A stretch of DNA of 15,370 nucleotides from JAFAQB01 sp045808425 (GCA_045808425.1 JBJMFM010000130.1:1-15370), one strand, 5' to 3'. Numbered from the stretch's first letter, positions 7,866 to 15,179 are shown. Numbers and translations: made by a program. Notes: generated from the sequence alone by a model not told the origin.

Positions 7866-8900
7866 TTATTTGTTATTTCTTACATACAAATATTTGCTGT
7901 TTTGATCATATCCAAGATCTGACATTGTAATAACTCGTATACCATTATCATGAAGATATTTCATTTCTTTATCAAACAAAGCTGCGTCCATAGCATCCCT
8001 TTGCGTTGTTTGAATATCATTTAGATTGTGATACCCTAGTATTAAAACAGAATTTATTGGCTTTGCATTATCGCTATTCAGCATTCCTTCTCTATTTACT
8101 AAATTAGAAAATCTATCAAATATCAGAGTATCATTGGAATGGCCTTGTGCACCTGCGTTTTCTTTGATGTCATATCTACTTGCATAATTTAGTGTGCCAT
8201 TATCAGAATATGGTCTACAGTCTATTTGGTTTGAATACTCTTGTTGTTGTTGCTTCCAGCCATAACAGCGAAGAAACATCACATCATTAACAAAACCTCC
8301 AATAGAAAGGTCATAGTATTTTGCAATTGTATTGATTACAGTTGCATTGTCCCATCCCCTATCATGTGGAGGAGAAAATACAGTAGGATAAATTCCAAGG
8401 TGATCGTATAGACATTGCTTTGATTGACCTACTTCATAATCTAAAGCTCTTGCTGACAATCCATCTAGCAGTTTGTGTGTCATGGTATGAGATTCGATGT
8501 CATGCCCTTCTCTATACAATTGGTTTATTTCTTGCCAGGTCATACGTTCTGGATTGTGTGAACTAGCCCAATTGCAAACTATAAAGAAAGTACCCTTGAA
8601 TCCATATTTATCCAGTATTGGTTTGGCATATGTGAATTGACCTATATCATTATCATAGAAATCTAAAATAACTACTTTATCAGTACTGCTAGGATTACTA
8701 TTACTGCCTCTAGTAGAAGTTATAGATTCATTCTGTACATCGTCATTAATTTGATCCTTTATTGTATTTGCTGTAGGCAAAAATGGAAACAACTGTTGCT
8801 GACTATGAGCTAAGTTAGGTAATAGCGGAAAGATAATAACTGCAAATAGTAGTATTGCAATGGTAACTGTGATACTAAAATAGCCCTTCGGCGTGCTCAT
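7866..8900 (-). CDS. Secreted or membrane-anchored polysaccharide deacetylase (NodB/CE4 family)
   Basis: CE4 enzymes remove acetyl groups from N-acetylglucosamine-type polymers using a metal held by Asp and two His. The 344-residue protein begins with a hydrophobic helix (residues 7-32), a signal peptide or anchor, then a low-complexity linker (about 33-74). The NodB domain starts with VVILDFYDND (76-85, aspartates of motif 1), YGFKGTFFIVCN, motif 2 SHTMTH (His138 and His142), motif 3 SPPHDRGWDN (176-185) and a late His in ILGYHNL (287-293). Motif 1 differs from the usual TFDD but keeps the acidic residues. It probably acts outside the membrane on surface polysaccharide. Intact, and divergent from the broken secreted hydrolase at 9210. 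Gln-rich stretches (QQQQ) are typical of extracellular linkers. Confidence 0.82.
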   Translation of the reverse strand: MSTPKGYFSITVTIAILLFAVIIFPLLPNLAHSQQQLFPFLPTANTIKDQINDDVQNESITSTRGSNSNPSSTDKVVILDFYDNDIGQFTYAKPILDKYGFKGTFFIVCNWASSHNPERMTWQEINQLYREGHDIESHTMTHKLLDGLSARALDYEVGQSKQCLYDHLGIYPTVFSPPHDRGWDNATVINTIAKYYDLSIGGFVNDVMFLRCYGWKQQQQEYSNQIDCRPYSDNGTLNYASRYDIKENAGAQGHSNDTLIFDRFSNLVNREGMLNSDNAKPINSVLILGYHNLNDIQTTQRDAMDAALFDKEMKYLHDNGIRVITMSDLGYDQNSKYLYVRNNK

Positions 8901-9209
8901 GAGCGATAAGATATGATGATAATGTATTTGAGTGTGAGCCAGGTATGTTAAATGTTAAAAGTTAATAACAATCATGCTACTGTTCATAATACAGCTTTGT
9001 ACTATATTGTCATTCTAATTCATTTGTTCTAGACAGTCAGCCTTATTCAGCATTAATTTACATCAAGTAAGGAAAGACCTTTCCACGCGGATCGGGGTGA
9101 GTTATTCCCTCTATTGAGTACACCTTTGGAGTTATCTGTGTCATGTGATTTCAAGTATTTACATTTTTAAACTCTTATAATCTTTAATGCCGGTTATGTC
9201 TTTTACATT
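8901..9209. promoter_or_regulatory. Divergent intergenic region between deacetylase and hydrolase
   Basis: About 310 bases that must hold both promoters. One symmetrical site is visible: GGAAAG-AC-CTTTCC at 9071-9084, a perfect 6+6 inverted repeat with a 2-base centre. A CTTATAATC sequence at 9174-9182 is a candidate TATA element about 30 bases before the hydrolase start. No gene is seen. Confidence 0.4.
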
Positions 9210-10494
9210 TTGATATCATATTGTCAAGAGTTCTTGGCTTTTGGATTATCATCATCATCATGTTTCCTTGCTCTGTCATATGTAGGTGCAATTTCAGCGG
9301 GAAAGCATCCTGTATTGGCACAGTCATTGCTCCAGACTATAAAAAATAGAGATTTAGTAATAGACCTTGGCAATGGAGTAAAGACAAGCGCTCAGCTAAC
9401 TATTCCTGCTGTCGGCGAAGGTCCATTCCCAGGGGTCCTCCTCATACCTGGTGCAGGGCCAAATGATATGAACTACACTGGAGGTACGAATGTTAAACCA
9501 TTTTGGCAGATATCTCAATATCTGACAGAAAGGGGATTTGTTGTTCTCAGATATGACAAGAGAGGTATAGGTGATGGTGGTGTAATTTTGGACAAAACGT
9601 ATGGGGAAATATGACGTACGATGATCTAAAGCAAGATGCAGAGAAAGCCGTAAACGTACTAATACAGCAGCCTGAAGTTGATCCAAAGAAGATCACCTTG
9701 ATTGGTCATAGTGAAGGCGGTGAAATTGCTGCAAGAGTTGCAATTGGTAATCCGGATAAAGCTAAGAATTTAGTGCTTATGGATGCTAGGATCCAGACCC
9801 CGTATTATGCACTGTACTATGGAGTAGTTGGTTTACCACTTGAATACGCTAGACAAGTTTTGGACAAAAGTCATAACGGGTCTTTTTCATTGCAGGAAGC
9901 ATCACATGATCAAATTTTTCAAATCATGGTTGGTAGTAAAACCAGCTTAATCCTCAATCAAAGTCTTCATAATGGAACTAAAATGCTAAAATCAGGATAT
10001 AGTCCGAATGATCATAGATACATAAACATTAATGCAGAACTCAAACCTTTGCTTGAGAGTAGATTGGAAAACGCATTCGAAGCACCTAAATGCGATAGAA
10101 CGGAACTCCCATGTCCTATTTACTTGAAATCGATTCTTGGTTTAAAACCAACCTTGAGTATCATAGGTAATGTCTCTTCATCTATTGGCATTCTAATGCT
10201 CCATGGACAAAATGATTCGGGGGTTCGTGTTCAACAAGCATTTCTTCTACAGCAGCAACTAACTGAGCTGAATCATCCTGATCATACATTAATAACATAT
10301 CCGGATCTTGGGCATGTTCTTTATCCGTCGAGTGGGTAACATCATTTGGTTCGATACCAGAGTATGTTTTAGCAGATCTTTATGCATGGCTTGAGGCTCA
10401 TTCAGGTCTTACACATTTCTTTATTACTCCCTCTACCAATAGTATGACTTCTTTGAGTACAGATACAGGTTCTAACTCTTCTAGCAAAAGCTGA
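9210..10494 (+). pseudogene. Secreted alpha/beta hydrolase with two frameshifts
   Basis: A serine hydrolase of the dienelactone-hydrolase/prolyl-oligopeptidase-like type. Part 1 (TTG 9210) has a hydrophobic N-terminus like a signal peptide, then IDLGNGVKTSAQLTIPAVGE, the oxyanion-loop region GVLLIPGAGPNDMNYTGG and RGFVVLRYDKRGIGDGG. The frame is lost in the AAAA run at 9594-9597; one extra A gives DKNVWGNMTYDDLKQDAEKA. Part 2 has the nucleophile elbow ITLIGHSEGGEIAARVA, then ILMLHGQNDSGVR (acid) and DLGHVLYPS (His). Near 10330 the frame breaks again; the neighbouring frame continues EWVTSFGSIPEYVLADLYAW LEAHSG and ends with a Ser/Thr-rich tail at a TGA at 10492-10494. The whole catalytic triad is present across frames, so decay is recent, or these are sequencing slips. 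Divergent from the deacetylase, with which it may share a cell-surface setting. Confidence 0.82.
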
Positions 10495-10643
10495 TGATTT
10501 GTTACCTTCCTCATCTAAACGTTTAACGCGAATAAATCGATAGTCAGATTAAAACTAGTCTAAATGCGACATACTCAATTTGTTGGTCTCTCCCTTTTTC
10601 TGGTCAGAGAATGGGATTTAGTCATTTACCCATTGGGGATCAT

Positions 10644-11021
10644 ATGCAAATAGGAATTGATAGCTTTGCCGCATTTGATGACGCTGGCTTGTCACTTAAC
10701 CCATCTGAGCGTTTGCGAAGGGTAATCGAACAAATTGAATATGCCGATAAAATTGGATTGGATGTCTTTGGAATAGGTGAACATCACCGTAGAGAATTCC
10801 TCGATTTAGCTCCTGCTGTCATCCTGGCTGCTGCAGCTGCGCGAACAAAACGCATACGCCTTAGCAGTGCTGTAACGGTATTAAGTGCCGCTGACCCTGT
10901 GAGGGTATTTCAAGAATTTGCAACATTGGATCTTTTGTCACAGGGCCTGGCTGAAATGGTCGTTGGTCATGGTTCATCTATTGAGGCGTTTCCTTTGTTT
11001 GGATTTAAATTGGAAGACTAG
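10644..11021 (+). pseudogene. Truncated LLM-class oxidoreductase, bacterial-looking
   Basis: The first 125 residues of a luciferase-like flavin/F420 oxidoreductase: MQIGIDSFAAF, RVIEQIEYADKIGLDVFGIG, EHHRREFLDLAPAVILAAAA, ARTKRIRLSSAVTVLSAADP, FQEFATLDLLSQGLAEMVVG and EAFPLFGFKLED, then a stop. Family members run to about 340 residues, so about two thirds is missing. The start is put at ATG 10644 because family proteins begin at MxIGIDSF; an in-frame ATG at 10611 would add 11 unlike residues. The segment is richer in G+C than its surroundings (34 of 60 bases at 10801-10860), and the protein resembles bacterial family members I know, so transfer from bacteria is likely. Past the stop the sequence changes to a replication-protein-like fragment, so the end is a recombination joint. 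Confidence 0.75.
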
Positions 11022-11162
11022 AAACTACTGCAGACCCCGATTGAAGATTATAGAAAGAATGCTGTGAACCTCATCTTGGCGCCTTATCTTATCAATATCA
11101 AAAAATTATCCTATGAGGATGCTTTGAATATAATCAATAATTGGCTTAATTGTAAATTCTGA
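11022..11162 (+). pseudogene. Fragment resembling a thaumarchaeal primase-type replication protein
   Basis: In the same frame as the truncated LLM gene, right after its stop, comes PIEDYRKNAVNLILAPYLIN followed by IKKLSYEDALNIINNWL, ending at a TGA. From memory this helical pattern (YRK-AV-LILAPYLIN-KKLSYE-A--II--WL) matches a conserved segment in thaumarchaeal primase or primase-accessory (PriX-like) proteins, often carried by integrated elements. Past the TGA the frame gives FNDIKHIGVCLISTET and another stop, which may be further decayed sequence of the same gene. It has no start of its own. The name is tentative; that it is a remnant joined to an unrelated gene is better supported. Confidence 0.4.
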
Positions 11163-11305
11163 TTCAATGACATCAAACATATCGGTGTCTGTCTTATTTC
11201 TACTGAAACTTAAGAGAAGGAAGGAAGAAAGGGTAATGGATATGGAAAGTGAGATGCTATAATCAAGAAATTTCTTAAATCCTGCTTTATACATAGTTAC
11301 AGTTG

Positions 11306-11698
11306 ATGGACTATAAAAAAATAGACTATGAAAAAATCTATGAAGGTATTATCAAGATAGATCCAAAGATTAGGCTAGTTACTATCTGCGATTCTAGTGG
11401 TAGAGTAATGTATTCTCAACATCGTGAAGGTATAAAGAATCTGCTAACGCCAGAAGAAAGTAAGGAATCACTGGAACTAGCAGTAAATTCATGGAAAATA
11501 CGTACCAAACTTGCGCCAAAAATAGGAAAAGGAAAGTATGTATTGGCAGAATATGAAAAGATTAAACGTATTACGATGCCATTAGGTGGGGACGATGATG
11601 ATCATCATCTTCTCTACATAACTACAGAAGTACAAGCTGATCATTCAAACATTATCCGTAGAATTGGTGAAATAACTATAAGAAAATTATTACTTTGA
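11306..11698 (+). CDS. DUF6659-like small thaumarchaeal protein
   Basis: A 130-residue soluble protein (ATG 11306; a TTG three bases earlier is also possible). The layout is YEKIYEGIIKIDPKIRLVTI, CDSSGRVMYSQHREGIKNLL, a helix TPEESKESLELAVNSWKIR, then KIGKGKYVLAEYEKIKRITM and a C-terminal LLYITTEVQADHSNIIRRI. This alternation resembles roadblock/longin-like small folds and what I recall as the archaeal DUF6659 family. The second copy at 14584-14973 shares the same skeleton (IR-V, G..., R-G, L-PEE/KQE, KIG..Y..YE...R). An acidic-His insert GDDDDHH lies before the last strand. Function unknown. Confidence 0.65.
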   Translation: MDYKKIDYEKIYEGIIKIDPKIRLVTICDSSGRVMYSQHREGIKNLLTPEESKESLELAVNSWKIRTKLAPKIGKGKYVLAEYEKIKRITMPLGGDDDDHHLLYITTEVQADHSNIIRRIGEITIRKLLL

Positions 11699-11846
11699 AT
11701 TAAAGCTTCCACTTTAATACTTAGTCTCTGCCATTAAATCTTTTCATCTTGTGTGTGGTATCATATATATCCAGCTAGCCTAAGTAATAAAAGCATAAGC
11801 AACGATATCATTCTCAAATGTCGTTATGGATAGTGGCTTATCATTT

Positions 11847-11873
11847 TAGAGGAATGTTCAAAACGTTCCTCTA
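11847..11873. repeat. Stem-loop, 10-bp stem
   Basis: TAGAGGAATG and CGTTCCTCTA pair with a single G-U on the + strand around the 7-base loop TTCAAAA. It is not followed by a T-run on the + strand, so it is not a bacterial-type terminator. Confidence 0.6.
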
Positions 11874-11971
11874 GGGATACCATAAAAGCTCAGAAATTAT
11901 GAACCATCTTTCGGTTTTAGAAATTATGCAAAATCAATTTTCAGTGCTAGTAAGATTCCAGAGTCAGATGA

Positions 11972-11996
11972 TAGGAGCTATGCATGTTAGCTCCTA
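11972..11996. repeat. Stem-loop, perfect 9-bp stem
   Basis: TAGGAGCTA and TAGCTCCTA are exact complements around the 7-base loop TGCATGT. With the hairpins on both sides it forms part of a structured non-coding block. Confidence 0.65.
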
Positions 11997-12012
11997 CTAC
12001 ATGTCAGCAGCT

Positions 12013-12032
12013 GTGGAAAAATAATTTTCCGC
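12013..12032. repeat. Stem-loop, 8-bp stem with 4-base loop
   Basis: GTGGAAAA pairs with TTTTCCGC (one G-U) around ATAA. It lies only 16 bases after the previous hairpin. Confidence 0.55.
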
Positions 12033-12052
12033 GTAGACTTAAAGTCCGGACA

Positions 12053-12112
12053 AACTGCATGTACTGTTGTAAACATAGGTGGAGACAGTCAATATGATTT
12101 GGCTGTGCAGTT
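12053..12112. repeat. Nested inverted repeats
   Basis: AACTGCA (12053-12059) is complementary to TGCAGTT (12106-12112). Inside, ACTGT (12063-12067) is complementary to ACAGT (12085-12089). Together they could close a two-level stem. Short arms make this weaker than the two hairpins before it. Confidence 0.4.
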
Positions 12113-12141
12113 CCACATACATTTCATACTTGTACTACACA

Positions 12142-12645
12142 TCAACTCTTAGATTTTATATCGATATTATATCTATTCTTTTCCAAAAAGTTGTTCAAGT
12201 ATAATATCAGCTCTTCTTTTATTCCATGACTATAGAGCTTGGCTAAAGAAATCAGAGCTTGATTTTGGCGGAAGCACACTTGATTAAATGTATATATTTC
12301 CGTAAGTATAAAGCAGATAACTCCTTTTTGAGTTGAGTGTTGCCTCTTTAATTCCAACCTTAAGTGCTAATAGTTCATTTATGCCAATATCCGAAGCCGC
12401 AATCTCTTCAGTAAATGGTATGAGGTCTTTGTACCTAGCCTCCTTCTTTGAGAGCATTTCACAATTATTTTTCAATTTATTTTCTTTGTTTTCTAGTCGT
12501 TTTATATTACGCAGCTTTCCTATGATTTTTCCCGGGCTATATCTAAATTCTTTAGCAGCCACAAGGAGATCTCGTAATCTATGAATATCTTTGGTAGACA
12601 ATCTATATTTCTTGAGTCGAATTGTCGTGTCAACTGACTGTTATT
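12142..12645 (-). pseudogene. Decayed coiled-coil protein of a thaumarchaeal accessory family
   Basis: Three frames hold pieces of one protein. Frame A is open from 12645 (a TAA lies just before) and reads TTIRLKKYRLSTKDIHRLRD, LLVAAKEFRYSPGKIIGKLR, a charged coiled coil ENKENKLKNNCEMLSKKEAR and SDIGINELLALKVGIKEA. A short stretch of a third frame gives KKELSALYLRKY. The frame ending at 12142 then gives YTFNQVCFRQNQALISLAKL and HGIKEELILYLNNFLEKN. From memory, related proteins have about 25-30 more residues between GIKEA and KKELSALY, so there is a deletion plus frameshifts. In such relatives the N-terminal portion contains a helix-turn-helix-like region, also missing here. Function unknown; relatives tend to sit in integrated or accessory regions. 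Confidence 0.6.
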
Positions 12646-12802
12646 CTCTTCTGCTATTCACTTTGATTTTGTATTACTACGTCTAACAGGACCAGAAAAT
12701 CTCTCTTGAGAGAGTCATAGCAGAAGTCATATTACTCCAAGCTCCACTTAAAACACAATTCAGACAATAGATAATCAGTCATACCTTGTTCTCCTTCCAG
12801 TA

Positions 12803-13059
12803 TTAATCATACTTACTACTATCTTCAAAATGATAAAACTTCAAAGATAGTCTAAAAGCATCAAATATATCATTATATGAAGTTGCTTCTTTGTCCAACA
12901 CTCCGTCATTATCTACAGCTGTTCTTAACGCAGTAATTAGCTTATCAAATTTGTCTGGATTGATAGCAATCCGTCCACCCTCGCTCTCAAGTATCATTTT
13001 GCAATGTCCTAACACCGGGCTTCAATATCCTTTGTGTGAAATACGTTCCCTATTCTACC
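12803..13059 (-). pseudogene. Terminase large subunit (TerL) remnant, copy 3, with internal deletion
   Basis: On the minus strand the sequence begins with GRIGNVFHTKDIEA, the same TerL segment as the FHT region of copy 1, then hits a TAG and switches frame to MLGHCKMILESEGGRIAINP, DKFDKLITALRTAVDNDG and EATSYNDIFDAFRLSLKFYH, ending EDSSKYD. As in copy 1 the nuclease core between FHT and the final block is deleted, but the joint is not at the same residue (after KDIEA here, after FHT there), so the deletions look independent or were later modified. An AAGC microhomology could explain this joint. Upstream identity fades 49 bases before the histidine kinase start, so the remnant may have supplied that gene's promoter region. 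Confidence 0.75.
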
Positions 13060-13074
13060 CTATTCAAATATGAA

Positions 13075-13084
13075 CTTTTATGTA
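13075..13084 (+). promoter_or_regulatory. TATA-like element before the histidine kinase
   Basis: CTTTTATGTA lies 24-33 bases before the ATG at 13108, the right place for a leaderless archaeal promoter, but the match is weak. Confidence 0.3.
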
Positions 13085-13107
13085 CTTGATGCCAATTGAT
13101 ATAGAAT

Positions 13108-14265
13108 ATGGGTGAACAAGAAAGCCCAGCTAAAAAGATGCTCACATTAAGGACAGAAGAACTGATTTTAAAAACACACGAATTAAAACAAACAAGTAAT
13201 TATTTGCTAGCATCAAATAATGCACTCAAGTTAAATACAGAAGAATTAGCTAAAACACATGCAGATTTATTTGAATCAAACCATCAATTTGCTTCTGTAA
13301 ATAAAGAGCTTTCAGCAACTAACAAAAAGTTTGCAGAAACTAATGTAAGGTTTGCTCAGGTTAATGAGGAACTGTCAGAAGCGAATAAAGAGCTTGGAAG
13401 AGTTAACAAGGAGCTTGCTTTAGCAAATGAACGAATAAAAGCGCAGGAAGAAAGCAATAGAGACTTTATCAATATAGCAGCGCATGAATTCAGAACACCT
13501 ACGCAATCTATTATGGGGTTTTCTGAGTTATTACAAAATCTATTTGAAGAAGAAGAAGCAATAAGAGGTGACGACCACAATAGTGATAGTAAAGAGCATG
13601 ATAATCAAAACCAAAAGAAAATGGCTTTGGATGCAGTAGTTAGAAATGCAAGTAGACTTGAAAGACTAGCAAAGGATATACTTGATGTTGCAAAAATTGA
13701 AAGTAATAGATTAACACTTAACAAGGAACGCTTCAGTCTTACTGAAAAGATAAGCAATACAATATCAGACATCATTGCCACTCAAATCAGAAAAGACGGC
13801 ATCAATGATGATAATAAAAATATAAAAATAAATTTTGAATCAAAAGGAGGAGAAAGAGGAAATGGTATTTTCATAGAAGCAGATAAAACAATGATACAGC
13901 AGGTTATTTCAAACCTGCTTAAAAATGCAATTAAATTTGCAAAGGAAGGTGGAACTATAACTATTACAGCAGATATCAGTACACCGAAGAAAGTAGAAGC
14001 AGAGGGAAGAGGAAAAAGTGAAGGAAAAGAAGGAGGAGGAGAAGTTGTTGTAGTCGAGGTAAAGGATACTGGTAGCGGAATAGATGCTAGCATTTTACCA
14101 AGACTGTTCACAAAATTTGCTACTAGTTCCTCAGAAGGCATTGGATTAGGATTGTACATATCAAAAGGTATTGTAGAAGCTCATGGCGGGCGAATATGGG
14201 CTGAGAATAATTTAGATGGAAAAGGAGCTACAGTTGCATTTATTCTCCCATGTTTGGTTAATTGA
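13108..14265 (+). CDS. Soluble sensor histidine kinase with long coiled-coil input region
   Basis: A complete two-component kinase of 385 residues. Residues 10-115 form a coiled coil with a repeating 7-residue unit (NKELSAT, NKKFAET, NVRFAQV, NEELSEA, NKELGRV, NKELALA). The HisKA domain follows with the H-box FINIAAHEFRTPTQSIMGFS (phospho-acceptor His126). The ATPase domain has the N-box QVISNLLKNAIKFAKEGG (265-282), G1 VKDTGSGID (318-326), F-box LFTKFATSS and G2 GIGLGLYISKGIVEAHGG (344-361). No membrane helix or PAS/GAF sensor is seen, so the coiled coil itself is the input or partner-binding part. Two insertions are unusual: an acidic segment at 148-170 inside HisKA and a Gly/Glu/Lys-rich segment at 297-312 in the ATPase domain. 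No response regulator is in the window. Confidence 0.92.
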   Translation: MGEQESPAKKMLTLRTEELILKTHELKQTSNYLLASNNALKLNTEELAKTHADLFESNHQFASVNKELSATNKKFAETNVRFAQVNEELSEANKELGRVNKELALANERIKAQEESNRDFINIAAHEFRTPTQSIMGFSELLQNLFEEEEAIRGDDHNSDSKEHDNQNQKKMALDAVVRNASRLERLAKDILDVAKIESNRLTLNKERFSLTEKISNTISDIIATQIRKDGINDDNKNIKINFESKGGERGNGIFIEADKTMIQQVISNLLKNAIKFAKEGGTITITADISTPKKVEAEGRGKSEGKEGGGEVVVVEVKDTGSGIDASILPRLFTKFATSSSEGIGLGLYISKGIVEAHGGRIWAENNLDGKGATVAFILPCLVN

Positions 14266-14583
14266 TTAACTGACCTGGCCTATTATTATATTATCTGATA
14301 GTGATGTTTGCTAGACCTCATCTCAATAACCTTAGACCTACGCCATTCTAATTGTTCAGCTTTAGTTTTTGTGCTCAAAGTTTAATTTTTTGCCTCATAA
14401 ATATTACACACTTAAATTTTTAGCTTTATCTGTCTGTTCAATATTAAATTAAATCTTTGTCTTCATCATGATCAGATTACTTTGATTTTCAATGCATTGA
14501 GAGATGATGAGGACGATAATTATTATTATCTATCAAGTAACTGCTATAACCTTACCAATCAAACAAAACTCTCTTTATTTTTT
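14266..14583. terminator. Gene-free, T-rich stretch after the histidine kinase
   Basis: About 320 bases with no credible gene between two convergent genes. Pyrimidine-rich runs (TTTAGTTTTTGTG near 14361-14373, AATTTTTTGCC near 14385-14395) are of the kind that end archaeal transcripts and probably terminate the kinase mRNA. No hairpin is required or seen. Confidence 0.3.
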
Positions 14584-14973
14584 CTATAACGGCATAACCT
14601 TATTTTCAATCACATCGATAGCATTCAAATTCAAATCAAAGGAGAGCAAAAGATAGTAAAGTTTGCTTTCATCTTCCTTACCAAAAGGCCTTATTGGAAT
14701 AGTTGCACGCAGAAGCCTTTCATATTTACCTATTGAATATTCTAGCCTGCCTATTTTTGATTCAAAATCTTCCCGTGTAGCAGCACGAAGAACAGCTTGT
14801 ATTGCATAATGTGAAGTTTCTTGTTTATTCATTAATGGGGTCAAGCCATTTCTGTACGCTGTTGCAACTAGACTGCCAAGGTTGTTGGCTATATCTACAA
14901 ACCTAATAGAATTATCTGATTGTTATATTTCTTTGCAGAGATTATCTAAATTCTCTTCAGTTGACAATGGCAT
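14584..14973 (-). pseudogene. Second DUF6659-like gene, with an in-frame stop
   Basis: From ATG 14973 the frame reads MPLSTEENLDNLCKEI, then TAA at 14923-14925, then continues uninterrupted QSDNSIRFVDIANNLGSLVA, TAYRNGLTPLMNKQETSHYA, IQAVLRAATREDFESKIGRL, EYSIGKYERLLRATIPI and ENKVMPL. The missing codon would be one base from CAA, GAA or similar, so this is a substitution, not a frameshift. The restored length is 129 residues, nearly that of the intact relative at 11306. Translation could also start at the TTG at 14844, giving an 86-residue piece lacking the first strands. Family function is unknown. Confidence 0.7.
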
Positions 14974-15179
14974 ACCAATATACTATAATTCTGTTTCTTA
15001 TAATGATGATAATAAACAACTTTTATCGAGTTGCAAATTTATCAATATTCTTTAACTAATAATAATATAAAATGCTAGCAGAATGAATTTATAATATCAT
15101 GTAGAACTAATATTCTACTATTTTGCCTAAAAGACTTTCACACACGCACCTTAAAATACTGCCAAGGCATTAAAAATCA

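Larger units (their letters stand above)
11699..12141. other. Non-coding stretch rich in stem-loops
   Basis: About 440 bases without a credible coding frame. A TATA-like CATATATAT lies at 11762-11770. From 11847 on there are several strong inverted repeats, annotated separately, plus a 10-base direct repeat AGAAATTATG at 11892-11901 and 11919-11928 and the palindrome GTCCGGAC at 12044-12051. The clustering suggests a structured RNA or the end structure of a vanished element. Confidence 0.5.

Noticed and set aside
10341..10352. GGTTCGATACC, like the T-arm of a tRNA
   Set aside because: It lies in the coding continuation of the hydrolase (SFGSIPEYVL), and no acceptor, D or anticodon arms are found around it.
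11106..11294. 62-codon minus-strand frame with a hydrophobic stretch
   Set aside because: It overlaps the primase-like fragment and the upstream region of the DUF6659-like gene on the other strand; its hydrophobicity follows from reading purine-rich DNA backwards.
13402..13440. Possible tandem DNA repeats or CRISPR-like pattern in the kinase coiled coil
   Set aside because: The periodicity is 21 bases, in frame and encodes heptads; there are no spacers.
13782..14159. 125-codon minus-strand frame inside the histidine kinase
   Set aside because: It is the antisense of a clear kinase ATPase domain with all motifs; Pro/Ser richness is a mirror of the Gly/Glu/Lys-rich insertion.
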